Positions 35,111 to 46,974 of a DNA stretch of 64,000 nucleotides are shown here, piece by piece (the first letter of the stretch is position 1; each line of letters begins with the position of its first letter). Location: assembly GCF_900497805.2 (NCBI RefSeq), contig NW_020954630.1, forward strand, positions 2,393,573 through 2,457,572. Direction: 5' to 3'. Made by a program: the position numbers and the translations under genes. The DNA comes from Vombatus ursinus. Its lineage: Eukaryota > Chordata > Mammalia > Diprotodontia > Vombatidae. Below the pieces are notes generated by a model that had not been told where the DNA came from, ran no database searches, and saw nothing but the letters and a program-made list of their open reading frames with translations.

Positions 35111-35111
35111 T
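35072..35111. repeat. (TATC)n/(TGTC)n microsatellite
   Basis: tatc and tgtc tetramers next to the end of a MIR-type SINE. Confidence 0.85.
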
Positions 35112-36770
35112 CAAACTTAGATTCATTTAACCCAGAGACATGGGGGGGGCGGGGAGAGGGAGGGAACATGAAAACTGTGGGAAATAACAGTTTCAACTTA
35201 ACACCTGAGCCTTGAACATAGCATATGGGCAGAAAGAACCTGGTGTCCCTTATTACAGAAATAGGGGTTGAGACATATTCTAACTCACCTGAAGATGAAA
35301 CAAATTAAAACTGAAAAACACAGACTTTTGGATTAATCTATAGTAACCTACAGACAGAGGATCGTGATAGAAATGCCCCTTTAAGGAACAGAAGGAAGTG
35401 TGACCCACTGCTAAAAAGATGCTAAATTCAAGCACGAATTCAATATGTATGGCAAATCTCCATTTTATCGGCAGCCCTGAGCTCCTTCCTGCCTTAGTCT
35501 TCCTCCACTGACTCTTTGGAACCTGAGCTCATCACTGAAAGAGTTTTTGTGCTTGCCCTAAAGTGGGCTGTGTCCGCCTACTGTGGCAAATGACCTGGCC
35601 TTCAACATTCCCCCACCCTCACCCCCTCTGGCATGGAAATGCTTACTGACTTTCTGGATTCTGACCAGAGCTTGTCCCTCTGACTACTATTTATCGTTTC
35701 TAATCCTGCTTCAGACACTGGGCTCCCTGCCAGAAAGAAGGGGCTTCTGGTGGTTTTCTGATGGAAAGAACCCTTGCCTAAGTGTTGCCATTAACAGGGC
35801 ATGACAGCCAAACCAACTCTCTGACTTAGCTGAGTATCTATAATTTACATCTGAGTAGAAGTTTACACCACTATTTAAAACTGTATTTCTCTTCAGAAAG
35901 GTTTGTCGATCCAATTACATACTTCTCTAAAGCAAGGAACCGAGGGCTGCATAATATACCTTAGGAAGCCTGGGATGAGGCCTATGAACAGCCTGGAATT
36001 TGAGACTCCAGATAACGACAGTAAGTCCTACCAGAGCCGCAGTAATGCTATATACTATACAGTGCTATAGGTAGACCACTGGCCTGTTTTTCTAAGAGTG
36101 CATCTGTTCTAGGGAAATGATTTTCTTCACCCCTGTCTGCACTGATAGCTGTCTGATAAAACTGAGGCATAGGACATAAGGCCCAAAGGATGAAAAGGAT
36201 TTATGTATGCTTACTACAGGTTGCAATTTTTAATAAGAAAATGGAATTAAATATTTCTATTTTATTTTAAAATTTCCCTAAATCCCTTTTCTCCTGTATG
36301 CACTCCATATCCCCCAATGTCCCCAAACCAGAATTTATGAGTTCTCTCAATATATTCTAATCCTCAAAACTATACTCTGGACAAATTAGTTAGAAAAATG
36401 CTGGTTTAGATAATTTCTAGTCTGTCCAGTAAAGTGTAAAGTTCTTGAGGGTAGGCAGGGTCTGTTTTTCATCATTGGCACTTACCACACAGTAGTGCCT
36501 GACTCACTTTTAACTGGACCTGTGATTTCATATATAGAGAGATTTCATCTATATAGAGCTCCCTTGAGGAATATTCTCTCCCAGTGTGGATCAGGACCTT
36601 CTCTGCAACTGAGAGTCTTAGAATGCTGCCTGGGGCATTGAGGGGTTCTGTGCCTTGCTCAGGGATCCACAGACAGTATGTGTCAGAGACACAACTTGAA
36701 CCCAGCTCTTGCAAATTCCAAGGCTAGCTCTTTATTATACCGTCCTCTGACAGTAGTGTGAGATGTGTGA
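35112..36770. other. Mostly unassigned intron 2 stretch
   Basis: A short L2 3' piece at about 36430-36500 ('gtaaagttcttgagggtagg') and a MIR-like piece to 36720. The rest (35112-36420) shows no repeat signature and no coding evidence. Confidence 0.3.
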
Positions 36771-36774
36771 AGGG

Positions 36775-36930
36775 AGAGATTAAAGAGGAGCAAATCAGTT
36801 AGGAAGCTATTAAAATAGTCTAGACAAGAAGTAATGAGGTCTTAAAAGACGGTGGTTACAGGGGGGGCAGATGGGAGAGATTGCAGAGCATCTCACCCTT
36901 GCTCACAGTAGGCACTTCAAAAGTCCTTGT
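36775..36930 (-). repeat. L2 LINE internal fragment, antisense
   Basis: 'agttaggaagctattaaaat', 'cttaaaagacggtggttaca', 'agatgggagagattgcagag'. Confidence 0.6.
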
Positions 36931-37024
36931 TGGATTGAATTAGAATATATAGCTTGTTCTTCAAATTTTCCTCCAATGTGCTAAAAAGTAGGTTTTGTAA
37001 CCCAAATATCTGAGTTATAATCAA

Positions 37025-37320
37025 TCACCCTTTTTAAAAAAAATTTTTATACATTTTAAACTTAAAATACAAAACAAAAAAAAGAACATTTCCATGTATA
37101 AAGCAGAACATAAAGGATTCAATATAACATCTAACAGACGCTACATATTGCTTTCAAAGTTACCCAGTTTTTCTGTGCTGCCTTCTATGTTTTCTTTTGT
37201 TCTGTGCAGTGTACATTTTTTTCCTCTCTCCCTCCCCACACCAATCTAAAGAAGACAGTTACACTTAAACACAAATAATATACATACATACATACATATA
37301 TACATACATGTAAAACCACA
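37025..37320 (-). repeat. Unclassified interspersed repeat with A-rich and CATA tract
   Basis: 'tttaaacttaaaatacaaaa', 'cagaacataaaggattcaat' and a T-rich 'tttcctctctccctccccac' then a (cata)n tract. It resembles a repeat seen in other marsupial sequence, but I cannot name it. Confidence 0.35.
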
Positions 37321-37457
37321 CCCTTCCTGCCTAAGACTCCAAAGAGTATAGAGGTAGACAAAGGTGTTAGGCAGCAGCCCTGAAGTCACAATGTACACAG
37401 GAGAAATGCTCTAAGGGTGATGATAGAGGAGTAAGCCAGAAAGGAATGTGACGAGCT

Positions 37458-37720
37458 TTGGAGCCAGCTAGATACCACAGTGGGTAGAGTCAGGAAGACC
37501 TGAATTCAAATCTGATCTCAAACCGCTTACTACCTGTGTGACCCTGGGCAAGTCATTTCAACTCTGTCTACTTCAATTTCCTCATCTGTAAAATGGGGAT
37601 GATAATAGCGTCCACCTCACAAGGCTATTATAAGGACCAATGAGATAATATTTGTAAGTGATTTGCATAGTGCCTGGCCCATGTAGGTGCTAAATAAATG
37701 CATGTTTCCTTCCTTTCTTT
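37458..37720 (+). repeat. CORE-SINE (MIR/THER-like)
   Basis: 'tgaccctgggcaagtcattt', 'aatttcctcatctgtaaaat', 'cctggcccatgtaggtgcta'. Confidence 0.75.
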
Positions 37721-38029
37721 CCTGTTCCCTAATGGTATCCTGGGTAGTTTCATCTAACGGTGAATGGCATAGAACACTTTGTCAATAGTTTCTCTAGTAA
37801 TCAGTTTATAATATCTGACATAGCATTCTACTGGAAGAATTAACCTGGGGCTGACCTACGGGAATAACTTAAATTTCTGGCCCAAGGAAAGAAGCGCTTT
37901 GAATTTTGAAGATTCACAAATCATTTGGTTTTACCTTTTTACTAAAACCCTGAAGGATTCAGGAGATGTCACGACATAAGGAATAGCAACGTTCCAGGCA
38001 AGGTAGGGATACCACAAAAGTCTCCCTTT

Positions 38030-38345
38030 CCTTCCATGTATCCTACACATTGCTGCCAGACACCTTTCCAAAACATTGCTATTATGTTACTAGTTCCGCT
38101 AAAAACCTCCAAAGATTCCCTGCTGCCGGCAGGAAAGTCCAAATAAACCCTTCTTCCTAGAATCCGAGGTACTCCACAATCTGATCCCTACCTCCATTTC
38201 CAAGCTTCTCTCTAATAAGGGATGAGAACCCTTGGCTCTGGCCAGATTGATGACTTCTCCATACACACTGAGGTCATTTCTATGATCATGCCTTTCCTTA
38301 TGCTGCCATTCATGCCTAGAATGCCTTCCAGGATAGGGAGGGATT
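38030..38345 (+). repeat. L2 LINE internal fragment
   Basis: 'cctacacattgctgccagac', 'aaaaacctccaaagattccc', 'tccacaatctgatccctacc', 'tgcctagaatgccttcc'. Confidence 0.7.
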
Positions 38346-38909
38346 TTATGGATGGAAAGAGTGTGGGCATCCCAGGTGAGGGCAACGACATGAGCAAAGG
38401 GAGAGAGGAGAGACCTTGAGTAGTTTTGTTCAGGATGAAACAGGGGCCAGCCTGGCCATGCGGTGCTTTCCTGGGTGTCATCAAGTAGAAACAGTAACAC
38501 ATCCTGGGTGTGGCCAGGGAGGAATTAGCTATACACAACTGTACCATCCTTACTCTGAATTTCTCAGCATCAATTGACTAAACCAGAGTTAGAATGTTCT
38601 CCTCTCCTCTCCACCCTCCTCTTTATACGCTCAAGTTCCTCAATGAATTCAATGACAGTAGGAATTATTTGACCTTTTTTTTTAGGGATTATTGTTCTTC
38701 CACTTGCTAGCTGTGTGAATTTGGGCACTTTAATTAATATCTCTGAGCCTGTTTTCTCATCTGTGTACTGGGCATAATAATACTTCCACCATATGCTTTC
38801 AAAGTGAGTATTGAATGAGATAGTGCATGTAAAATGCTTCATAAACCCTAAAGTGTACATGGGATCACTGCAGCATGGATTTAGAGGGGTAAAGATCCTT
38901 AGAGGTCAA

Positions 38910-39260
38910 ACAAGCAGCTAACAAGCACTTATAAAATGTTCACTATGTGCCACATACTGTCATGAGTGCTGGGGACACAAATTGTTGCTGTGTGTTGTTC
39001 AGTCACATGTGACTGACTCTTCATGACCCCATTTGGGGTCTTCTTGGCCAAGATACTTGAGTGGTTTGCCATTTCCTTCTACAGCTCATTTTACAGATGA
39101 GGAGACTGAGGCAAACAGGGTGAAGTGACTTGCCCAGGGTCACACAGCTAGCAAGTGTCTGAGGCTGGATTTGAACTCAGGAAGATGAGTCTTTCTGACT
39201 TTAGGCCCAGCACTCTGGGGATACAAAGAAAAAGAATAAAATAATCCCTACTCTCCTCCA
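38910..39260 (-). repeat. L2 LINE 3' end, antisense, split by a SINE
   Basis: 'gttcactatgtgccacatac' on the left and 'ctctggggatacaaagaaaa' on the right of the SINE at 38982-39214. Confidence 0.75.
38982..39214 (-). repeat. RTE-tailed SINE, antisense, inserted in antisense L2
   Basis: The plus strand reads 'tgaccccatttggggtcttc', 'gccatttccttctacagctc' and 'gagtctttctgactttaggc'. The 13-bp L2 segment ctggggacacaaa (38969-38981) is repeated as ctggggatacaaa (39215-39227), so the SINE split an L2 copy. Confidence 0.8.
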
Positions 39261-39524
39261 ATCCAAACTCCTCATTTTGCAAATGGGGCTCAGAAAAGGT
39301 AAGTGACTTGCCGGTAATGTAAGTGGCAGACTAGAATTCAAACTTCCCAATGAACCACACTGCCCCCTTCTGATATAGAAATATTTTTATTATTGTTCAG
39401 AAATTTGAAAGAGAAAGGATCACTTCTAGCTGGGGTTATTAGATTCCCCAATAACAGCGGTTCATAGAGAAGGTAACAGCTGAGTTCAGTCTTGATTAAG
39501 GATTCCAAATGGTGATGGTGGAAT

Positions 39525-39870
39525 GGAATGAGAAAACATAGATTAAGTACTTACCACATGAGAGGCAAGGTGCTAAGCACTGGGGACACAGAGACAAAAT
39601 TGAGACAGTGGTTCATTTGGGCTGTGATACAGTGTGGGAAAGAGAGGAATGTGAGGTAAGGCTGAAAATGAGGCTAGAGCTAGATTATGGAAGGCCTTGA
39701 AAGTCCAGACTAGAGTGTTTGTCTGTTAGTCTGTAGGCAACAAATAGGTGAGACGTGATTAGACCTGCCCATTAGAAACAGTGCTTTGGCAGTGGTATAA
39801 AGGTTGAACTGGTGAAGGGAGATATTAGAAACAAGGAAACCAGTTAGGAAGCTATTAAAATACTCCAAAC
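39525..39870 (-). repeat. L2 LINE, antisense
   Basis: 'aggtgctaagcactggggac', 'tagattatggaaggccttga', 'agttaggaagctattaaaat'. Confidence 0.7.
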
Positions 39871-39878
39871 AAAAAGTT

Positions 39879-40377
39879 GTTGTTGTACCAATGACATCAT
39901 GGAGCATTTTGACTTGCGTGTGAACTGGATTTAAAGGAGGCAGAGTTGTGCAAAGTCATCAGCTTCATTCTATCTTCCAGAGTGATCAGAGTCCAGTGGC
40001 AAGACAAAAGTCGGGATGACTGGGTGAAGGCCTGGGATGCTGTGGACAGCCTTGGTATCTATGATGCCTGACCAAGCTCTAAGTGTTCCACAGCACCTCC
40101 TTCAGCCATTTTCGTGGCCATTGGAGCAAATTGTTTTCATGAACCCAATCCGCCTGGTAAAGTCCTCACATGCTTGAGGTAGCCATCCCCCTAACTCACT
40201 GACGGGTTTGAGGCCTGTTGATCACCCTGCTTTAGCCCATCTGCTGAGATGGTTTTACTGAGGTGTGGCCACCATGCATGCTACAGCTTCTTGGAGCCAC
40301 AGGTGACAGTTGGGTGAAGATGGACCCCAAAGGTGGATAAGCCATCCTGGAAAGGCCTCAGCAAGCCCTCACACCAG
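39879..40377 (-). repeat. RTE-like/unclassified marsupial repeat, longer copy
   Basis: Begins (ttg)n 'aagttgttgttgtaccaatg', then 'gatcagagtccagtggcaag' and 'gtcgggatgactgggtgaag', shared with 40931-41112. It extends about 320 bp further and ends at the WSINE1-like SINE. Confidence 0.5.
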
Positions 40378-40387
40378 AAGGGCTAGT

Positions 40388-40549
40388 TCTTGGGGCAGCT
40401 AGGTGGTGTAGTGGATAGAGCACTGGCCCTGAAGTCAGGAGGACCTGAGTTCAAATCCAGCCTCAGACCAAACACTTGACACTTACTAGCTGTGTGACCC
40501 TGGGCAAGTCACTTAACCCCAATTGCCTAAAAAAAAAAAAAAAAAGAAA
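40388..40549 (+). repeat. WSINE1-like SINE with target duplication
   Basis: 'ggggcagctaggtggtgtag' head, 'accctgggcaagtcacttaa' and a poly(A) tail. The 10-bp repeat aagggctagt flanks it exactly (40378-40387 and 40550-40559). It looks young. Confidence 0.85.
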
Positions 40550-40574
40550 AAGGGCTAGTCTCCCTGAAAACTCC

Positions 40575-41215
40575 ATGCACCCCAGACAAGAAGAGATAAG
40601 GCCTTAAATGATGGTGGTGACAAGATGGGTAGATGGGAGACATATTGCAGAGAAACAATCTATAGGACTTGGGACCTGATTGGAAGTGGAAAGTTAGGGG
40701 GAAAAAGACAATGACCTACCTGGGTGACAGAGAAAATGCTGGTGCCATCAATATAAACAGAGAAGTTAGGAGGAGGGACAGTTTTGAAAAGGAAATAGTA
40801 AGTTCAGTTTGGGGACATACTAAGTATGAGATAACGGTGGTATATGACACGTAAAAGGGCTGAAGACAGAAAAGAAACCAGTAGCCAATGAGCCCCAAAT
40901 GGAGGGGAGAGAGGGTGGAGTCAAAGAGGTTATTGTGGCTTGTCCTTTGTTCTCAAAGAGGGCCACGACATCAGGGACATGATGACATGACTTGCAATTG
41001 ACTTTGATTTGAGGGAGGGAGGGCTGTGCAAGGTCGCCAGCCTCACTTTGTCCTTCGGAGTCATCTGGGTCCAGTGGTAAGATATTCATCAGAATGACTG
41101 GAGATGGCCCCCAGTCAAAGAGGTATAAAAGAAGAGAAAGTGGCATAAACAGAAGCCAAGGGAACAGAAAATGTTAACATGGGGATGGTCAGCAATGTAT
41201 AACGATGCTGAGAGA
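40575..41215 (-). repeat. L2 LINE internal fragment, antisense, split by an RTE-like repeat
   Basis: 'aaggccttaaatgatggtgg', 'cctacctgggtgacagagaa', 'tggtgccatcaatataaaca'; it resumes after 41112. Confidence 0.6.
40931..41112 (-). repeat. RTE-like/unclassified marsupial repeat with 12-bp target duplication
   Basis: 'ttgtcctttgttctcaaaga', 'cttgcaattgactttgattt', 'atcagaatgactggagatgg'. The 12-bp word agtcaaagaggt flanks it exactly (40919-40930 and 41113-41124). Related to 39879-40380 and, inverted, 63346-63415. Confidence 0.7.
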
Positions 41216-41224
41216 TGAGGAATG

Positions 41225-41640
41225 ATAACCCCACCACACCGGACCATTTGCTGTTGTTACTCACATGGGTGGCTCCATCTTCTATTTCCCAACTGCCTTT
41301 GCACTGGCTATCTCCCCTCCCTCTTCCTCCTCACCTGAGTCTTTTGGAACTCCTGATTCCCTGCAAGACTCAGCTCAAGTACCACCTTCTGAGCAGACCT
41401 TTGGACAGTCCTCCTAGATGCTGATGCCTTCCCCACTAAGGTTAACTCATATTTACTTCATACGTATCTTGTATGCAACTAAACATGTACATTGACTCCC
41501 CCCTCCACCCATTAGAATGTAAGCTTCTTGACGGCAGGTACCACTTCACTTTTGCCTTTGTATGACCAGCACCGAGAACAGTACCTAGAATATAGCAGGC
41601 ATTTATAATTTATTATTTACTAAATGCATGTTGATTGACT
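41225..41640 (+). repeat. L2 LINE 3' end
   Basis: 'tgcctttgcactggctatct', 'attagaatgtaagcttcttg', 'tactaaatgcatgttgattg'. Confidence 0.75.
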
Positions 41641-43360
41641 TATTGGGCAATTGAGAGACCACTAGTGACCCCGAAGCAAGGAAATTCAATGGAGTGATAG
41701 AGGCAGAAGTCAGATTGTGAAGGGATGAAAAGTGAATGATTGGTGAGGAAACGGAAACAGAAGCTGAACAGTCAGCGTGGTGAGAGAAGCCAGGACGGTA
41801 ACTTGATGAAGTTGCAGAGTCAGTGAAAGATGTTTGTTTGTTTGTTTGTTTGTTTGGAATAAGGTAGACCTGACTACTGTGATAAAGGATGAAGGAGCCC
41901 AAGAGATGGAGAGATCTGAAGATGAATGAAAGAAAAGGGATGGGGAGTGGTACAAAAGTTTTGAAAGTTAAGTTTAGAACTAAGAGGGGACGACCACAGA
42001 TTTGGGAGTTATACATGGCAGGAATAAAGGCTAACTCATTTACTGGAACTGAAGCGAAGGAAAAGGTAAGGCAAAAAAAGTCTAGAGAAGTTTTGAGGTG
42101 TAGGGAATTTGAGGGAGCTAGAATTGGATTATCTCAAACTTCTCAGTAAGGTCATTTGCTGCCGGAGTTGTTGGGGGTGGAGCTAGGGCCTTAAGAGAGG
42201 ATAAGAGAGATAACTTAAAATAGCCTCCATAGGCAATGTGATAAGTAAAGAAGAAATGAAAAAAGGATTACCATATAGCAGTGAGGGCACATTTAATGCT
42301 GGAAAGAATGTATCTGTGGTAGACCTGATGAGGATAATATTTTGATTTTTCCCAGCAGCACTCAAAGGCTTAGAAAGAAGAGTAAAGAAGAGAGACCGCC
42401 ACCAGGACACAGAAAGCAAAAACAAGCAAGCCTAAACCAAATGGAGGAGAGAACGCAGTTAGCTCCATCCAGAAAGTGCAAGGAAGCCAGATCAACCTAG
42501 GGATTATAGAACAGTTAATGAGGCAGGAACACTTAGGTGGACAATGAAACCAGGAGCAAATTTTACTGCTAAAAACCAAGGAGTGAAAGAGGCAAGAGAA
42601 GACAGGGGCTAGGACAGGAATCCCATAAGAGGTGCTAGTTAAGTAGGTAGACTTGAAATTCAGACAATTTACTTTCTTCACCACAGGAAAATTTTTATAA
42701 TCTTAGGATGTGGCTAGTTCAAGACTTGGGGACAGATGCAGATGAATCATGTGAAAATGGTGCGTAGGTTAGGTTGACTATTAGGAGAGACGCCAAACAG
42801 GACAAAGAGAATGGCAGATCCTCCTAAGAAAGTAGAGAACCATACAGAGTTCACTAAGAAACACGGGGAAAGGCCATGTATGAGAAAAACAAACAAATGT
42901 GAAGAAAGAGGGCAAAAGAGGAGACATTCACTTGGGAAATCAAGGAAAAGGGTGAAATTCTAGAGAAGGAAGGAAAAGAAGAATTTTAGAGATGGGAGGG
43001 CCTTAGAGCACAGAAAGTCCACCTGCCTGTTATTATTGATGAGGAAACAGGTACAAGAGGGAGAAAAAACGGGTGAAAATGAGGGGAAGGTAGCAAAAGT
43101 TTGAACAACACTGGAAAATTAAAAAACTGCAGATGTAAGCACAGAGGAATTAAACTAAAATGTAGTTACCTGAGTTCCTATTTAAGTCATAGCATGTCCC
43201 GGCAACTAGTGTTATTATTTAGTAAATTTACTCTGGGTTATATGTCTCAACCAAAAAACAGCACCTATAGTGCATGACTGTGTTATGGAAAAGATTCCCG
43301 TTTAATGATAAGAGAGGCTAATGACCTCTGACGTCCCTTCCAACTCTGAGATTGCAAATT
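41640..43360. other. Purine-rich unassigned stretch
   Basis: Predominantly A/G on the plus strand, with short minus-strand frames. Probably decayed antisense LINE sequence beyond recognition, interrupted by the (TTTG)n tract. Confidence 0.3.
41828..41857. repeat. (TTTG)n microsatellite
   Basis: Seven tandem tttg units. Confidence 0.9.
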
Positions 43361-43425
43361 CCCTGGGAGTAAGACTGGTTTTTTAAATCTCTTTTTGTAT
43401 CCCTAGAACTTAGCACAATGCTTAG

Positions 43426-43675
43426 AACATTTGTTATTCAGTTGTGTCTGATTCTTCATGACCCTCTGGACCATAGCACACCAATACAGTCCATGATGTT
43501 TTCTTGGCAAAGATACTGGAATGGTTCACCATTTCCTTTTCCAGTGGATCAAAGAAAACAGAGGTTAAGTGACTTGCCCAGGGTCACACAGCTAGTAAGT
43601 GTCTGAGGCCAAATTTGAACTCGAGTCTTCCTGATTCCAGGTCTAGGACACTACCCATTGAGCCGTCTCACTGCC
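43426..43675 (-). repeat. RTE-tailed SINE, antisense, inserted in an L2 3' end
   Basis: 'ttgtgtctgattcttcatga', 'ttcttggcaaagatactgga' and 'cattgagccgtctcactgcc'. L2 sequence ends at the left ('aacttagcacaatgcttaga') and resumes at the right ('ggcacatagtaggcacttag'). Confidence 0.75.
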
Positions 43676-44080
43676 TCAATGTGTGTGGCACATAGTAGGC
43701 ACTTAGTAAATGTTTATTGATTGATTTTAAGTGCATGAAAAATTAAGTAACAGTATGAGCAATCTGAATAGTAAATACTGACATTATCCTTTATCATTGG
43801 GTTGGGAAGGGGGGACAGGAAAGTCTTTGCAGCACAAGAAAATCTTGAGCTAAGTATTGAAGCATTAGTATTCACATAGATCTAGAAGTGGGAAGTAAAT
43901 CTTTCAGGTGTGGAGGGGAAAGGATCGGTGTGAACAAAGATATCACAGGTTTGTCTGCATTTCTGAGGAAAAAAGGGCTGTTTTTCATAAACTGCAAAAT
44001 GGAGGTGGAATGTGGAGGAAAATGGGTTTGTTCACGTAATTTCCCCCTACTCACACACCCCAGAGCAGCACCACCCTTTA

Positions 44081-44906
44081 CAGGTATACCTTGTTTTATT
44101 GCCCTTTGCCTTATTGTGCTTCGAAGATGATATATTTTTTTTAATGAATTGAACGTTTGTGGCAACCCTTTGTTGAACAAATCTATCAGCTTGCTCCATT
44201 TTTCCAACAGCATGTGCTCACATTATGTCTCTGTGTCACATTTTGGTAATTCTTGCAATATTTCAAACTTTTCATCATTATTATATCTGTTATGGTGATC
44301 TGTGATCAATGATTTTTGTCGTTGTTATTATTGTAATTGTTTTGGGTTACCACAAACCACTTTAAGATGGTGAACTTAATTGATAAATGTTGTGTGTGTT
44401 CTGACTGCTTCACTGACCTGCCATTCCTGGTCTCTCTCTCTCTCACCATGGGCCTCCCTATTCCCTGAGACACAACTTTATTGAAATTAGGCCAGTTGAT
44501 AACCCTACAATGGCCTCTTAAGTGTTCAAGTGAAAGGAAGAATCAATCGGTGAGGCAAACTTCATTGCTGTCTTATTTTATGAAATTGCCACCGCCACCC
44601 CAACTTTCAACAACCACCACCCCATCAGTCAGTAGCCATTAACATCGAGGCAAGACCCTCTACCAGCAAAAAGATTACAACTCACTGAAGGCTCAGATGA
44701 TGGTTAGTACTTTTTAGTATTTTTAATTAAAGTATATACATTTTTTAGACATAATACTACCGCACACTTAACGACTACAGTATAATGTAAACATAACTTT
44801 TATATGCACTGGGAAACCAAAAAGTTCATGTGCCTCCCTTTATTGCTATATTCACTTGACTGTGGTGTTCTGGAACCGAACCTGCAATGTCTCTGAGGTA
44901 TACCTA
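44081..44906 (+). mobile_element. Tigger1-like DNA transposon, internally deleted
   Basis: Begins caggtataccttgttttatt after a TA and ends 'tctctgaggtatacctaca', giving the Tigger1-type terminal inverted repeats. Landmarks are 'acattatgtctctgtgtcac', 'gtgatctgtgatcaatgatt', 'aatggcctcttaagtgttca', 'tgatggttagtactttttag' and 'ggaaccgaacctgcaatgtc'. At 826 bp against about 2.4 kb for the full family (recalled), it has lost the pogo/Tc1-type transposase gene and is a non-autonomous remnant. The deletion joint is around 44527-44555. The right-hand TA target base pair has changed to CA. Confidence 0.85.
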
Positions 44907-45950
44907 CACCATGAATCTCCCTTAGCACGCATGCCCATAATATGCAATGTTGTTTACTCGCCCTGGTTTGCATGTGTTAAAAATCATCTTAAAATCTTTC
45001 ATACATTGGTTTATCTTGTATTCCCAAAGAGACTGTTAAGTTCCTTAAGGGTTCATTCATCTTGGCTTCTGTCAGATACTAAGAGGCATTTAGAGATGAC
45101 CAGGAGACATTCCTTTAAGGATAAGAGGGAGAAGCCAGACATAAGGACCTCTGAGGTCATAAGAAGGCTTGTCACTGTTTTGTCTCACTTGGCCTTTCCC
45201 AGGCTGAAGCCAGAAGCTAGGTTGGCTTCCATGGCAAGAGTCTATTTTGTGTGTTTTGAGGGGATGAGTGGAAACCTGTTGAAAGCACCAGAAGGACAGA
45301 AAGGAAGACATACATATGTGTAGAGCATTAAATCTAAACAACCAGAGAGGCCTCCTTGGCTCCCATATGCTTAGTGTCGTCATATTTGGCAATTGTGTCT
45401 CCTATATGTTTGAATGCAGAAGGGATGGGATTCTACTCCTCCTCTTACCAAGGTCCCACCAGAGCAGGATGGTACTCAAGGAGGGGCGTGGAGGACAGAC
45501 TTTAACATGAATAGGGTGAGTCCCCCTTGTGTTGATTCCCAACAAGTCAAGTGGACTAGACTGAGGGAGGTTGCTTTGTGTGCATTAAATGGGTTGGACT
45601 CCCTCAGATTAATGAATGACTTCTTCCTGGTGGCACTTGCAGTAGGAGGTTGCATCACCCTTGAAGCTGAGCCCAATAGTAGGCTGAGAGAACTGATGTG
45701 AAACCTGACTTAACTGGCAATAATAGTAGGCTTCATCCAGGTCTTCCCAAGGGTTTACTCCTGACCTTCTTTGTTCTCTTTGTTTCTGGTTGGCCATGGG
45801 ACAACAATAGTCTGAACTGTCTCTTTACCCTGGATTTCTCTTCTGTTGATGGAAAAGTAGCAGGGGAGCTAAGGTATACCTTCTTCCCTCAAACGTCTTA
45901 GTGAACTGATGTAGAAAAATACTCTTCCTGTGAGTGGAGAAGCAATCAAA
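44907..45950. other. Unassigned stretch between the Tigger1-like element and a (TG)n tract
   Basis: About 1 kb with overlapping short frames on both strands (longest 44856-45323, partly inside the transposon end). No known product. Could be an old unrecognised repeat or unique intron. Confidence 0.3.
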
Positions 45951-45955
45951 AAAGT

Positions 45956-45956
<1 letters not shown>

Positions 45957-46000
<44 letters not shown>

Positions 46001-46016
46001 TGTCTGTCTGTCTATC
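45957..46016. repeat. (TG)n(TCTG)n microsatellite
   Basis: A TG run followed by tctg/tcta units. Confidence 0.9.
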
Positions 46017-46229
46017 TTGTGGCAAATCCATATGGCTTCATGTCCTAGCAGAACCTATTTGGTCCAGGACAGATACAGAATAATTATAAGTCTTCTATGT
46101 TTAGGTTTATTGTTAATGATGCTCTTTCTATTTGACAGGTATAATTTTTGATAGATTTGTATGTCATTTAGTAAGCTATTTATTTTAGAATCTGATAGTT
46201 CCCATTAAACCATGTTTTCTCAAGCAAAT

Positions 46230-46467
46230 ATATAGGCAGCTAGGTGGCATAGTGGATAGAATGCTGGGCCTGGAGCCAGGAAAACTCATCTTCCTGAGTT
46301 CAAATCTGGCCTCAGACACTAGCTATGTGACTCATTTAACTCTGTTTGCCTCAGTTTCCTCATCTGTAAGATGAGCTGGAGAAGGAAATGGCAAACCACT
46401 CCATTATCTTTGCCAAGAAAACCCCAAATGGAATCACAAAGAGTCAGACACAATTGAGCAAGAACAA

Positions 46468-46470
<3 letters not shown>
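46230..46470 (+). repeat. RTE-tailed tRNA-SINE followed by (TG)n
   Basis: 'taggcagctaggtggcatag' head, 'atctttgccaagaaaacccc', 'agtcagacacaattgagcaa'. A (TG)n tract starts right at its 3' end. Confidence 0.8.

Positions 46471-46517
<47 letters not shown>
46471..46517. repeat. (TG)n microsatellite at a SINE 3' end
   Basis: A pure TG run beginning where the RTE-tailed SINE ends. Confidence 0.9.
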
Positions 46518-46520
<3 letters not shown>

Positions 46521-46974
46521 TTTGTGGACTTCAGCTGTGCTGGTACTCTGTGTCCAAGGCTTAAGGATTCTAGGAGTCCTGGTGTTTGACAGGTCTAGGG
46601 TATGGCAGGCTTAACAACAGTGTGTTAAGGTTGGGGGTTGGTTAACCCTCTTTTAGCAAGCTCTATTACAAACCAACATCCAGAAAGGTAAAAGCAACAC
46701 CTGAGGGAGTCTGGAAGCACCAGCTCTTCCACAGCCACTGGTATGAGCTGCCCCCTTCTAGAATGGCAGCCGTTAGCACCGGCAGTTTACGGTTCAGTCA
46801 TTTCTAATCACCTCTCACCACACGGCCCTCTGAACCCATTAGGTCTGACCCCTGCTCTGTACTAGAATCTCTCCTGCAATTCTGAATTTCTCTCTCTGAA
46901 CCTCTTTCTTCGGCTTTCTTGACTCAGAATGACCCATTTCCTCTCACCTACTATTTTGTTATTTGTATCATAAT

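Noticed and set aside
44856-45323. 155-codon plus-strand frame as a gene
   Set aside because: It starts inside the terminal repeat of the Tigger1-like element and shows no known domain.
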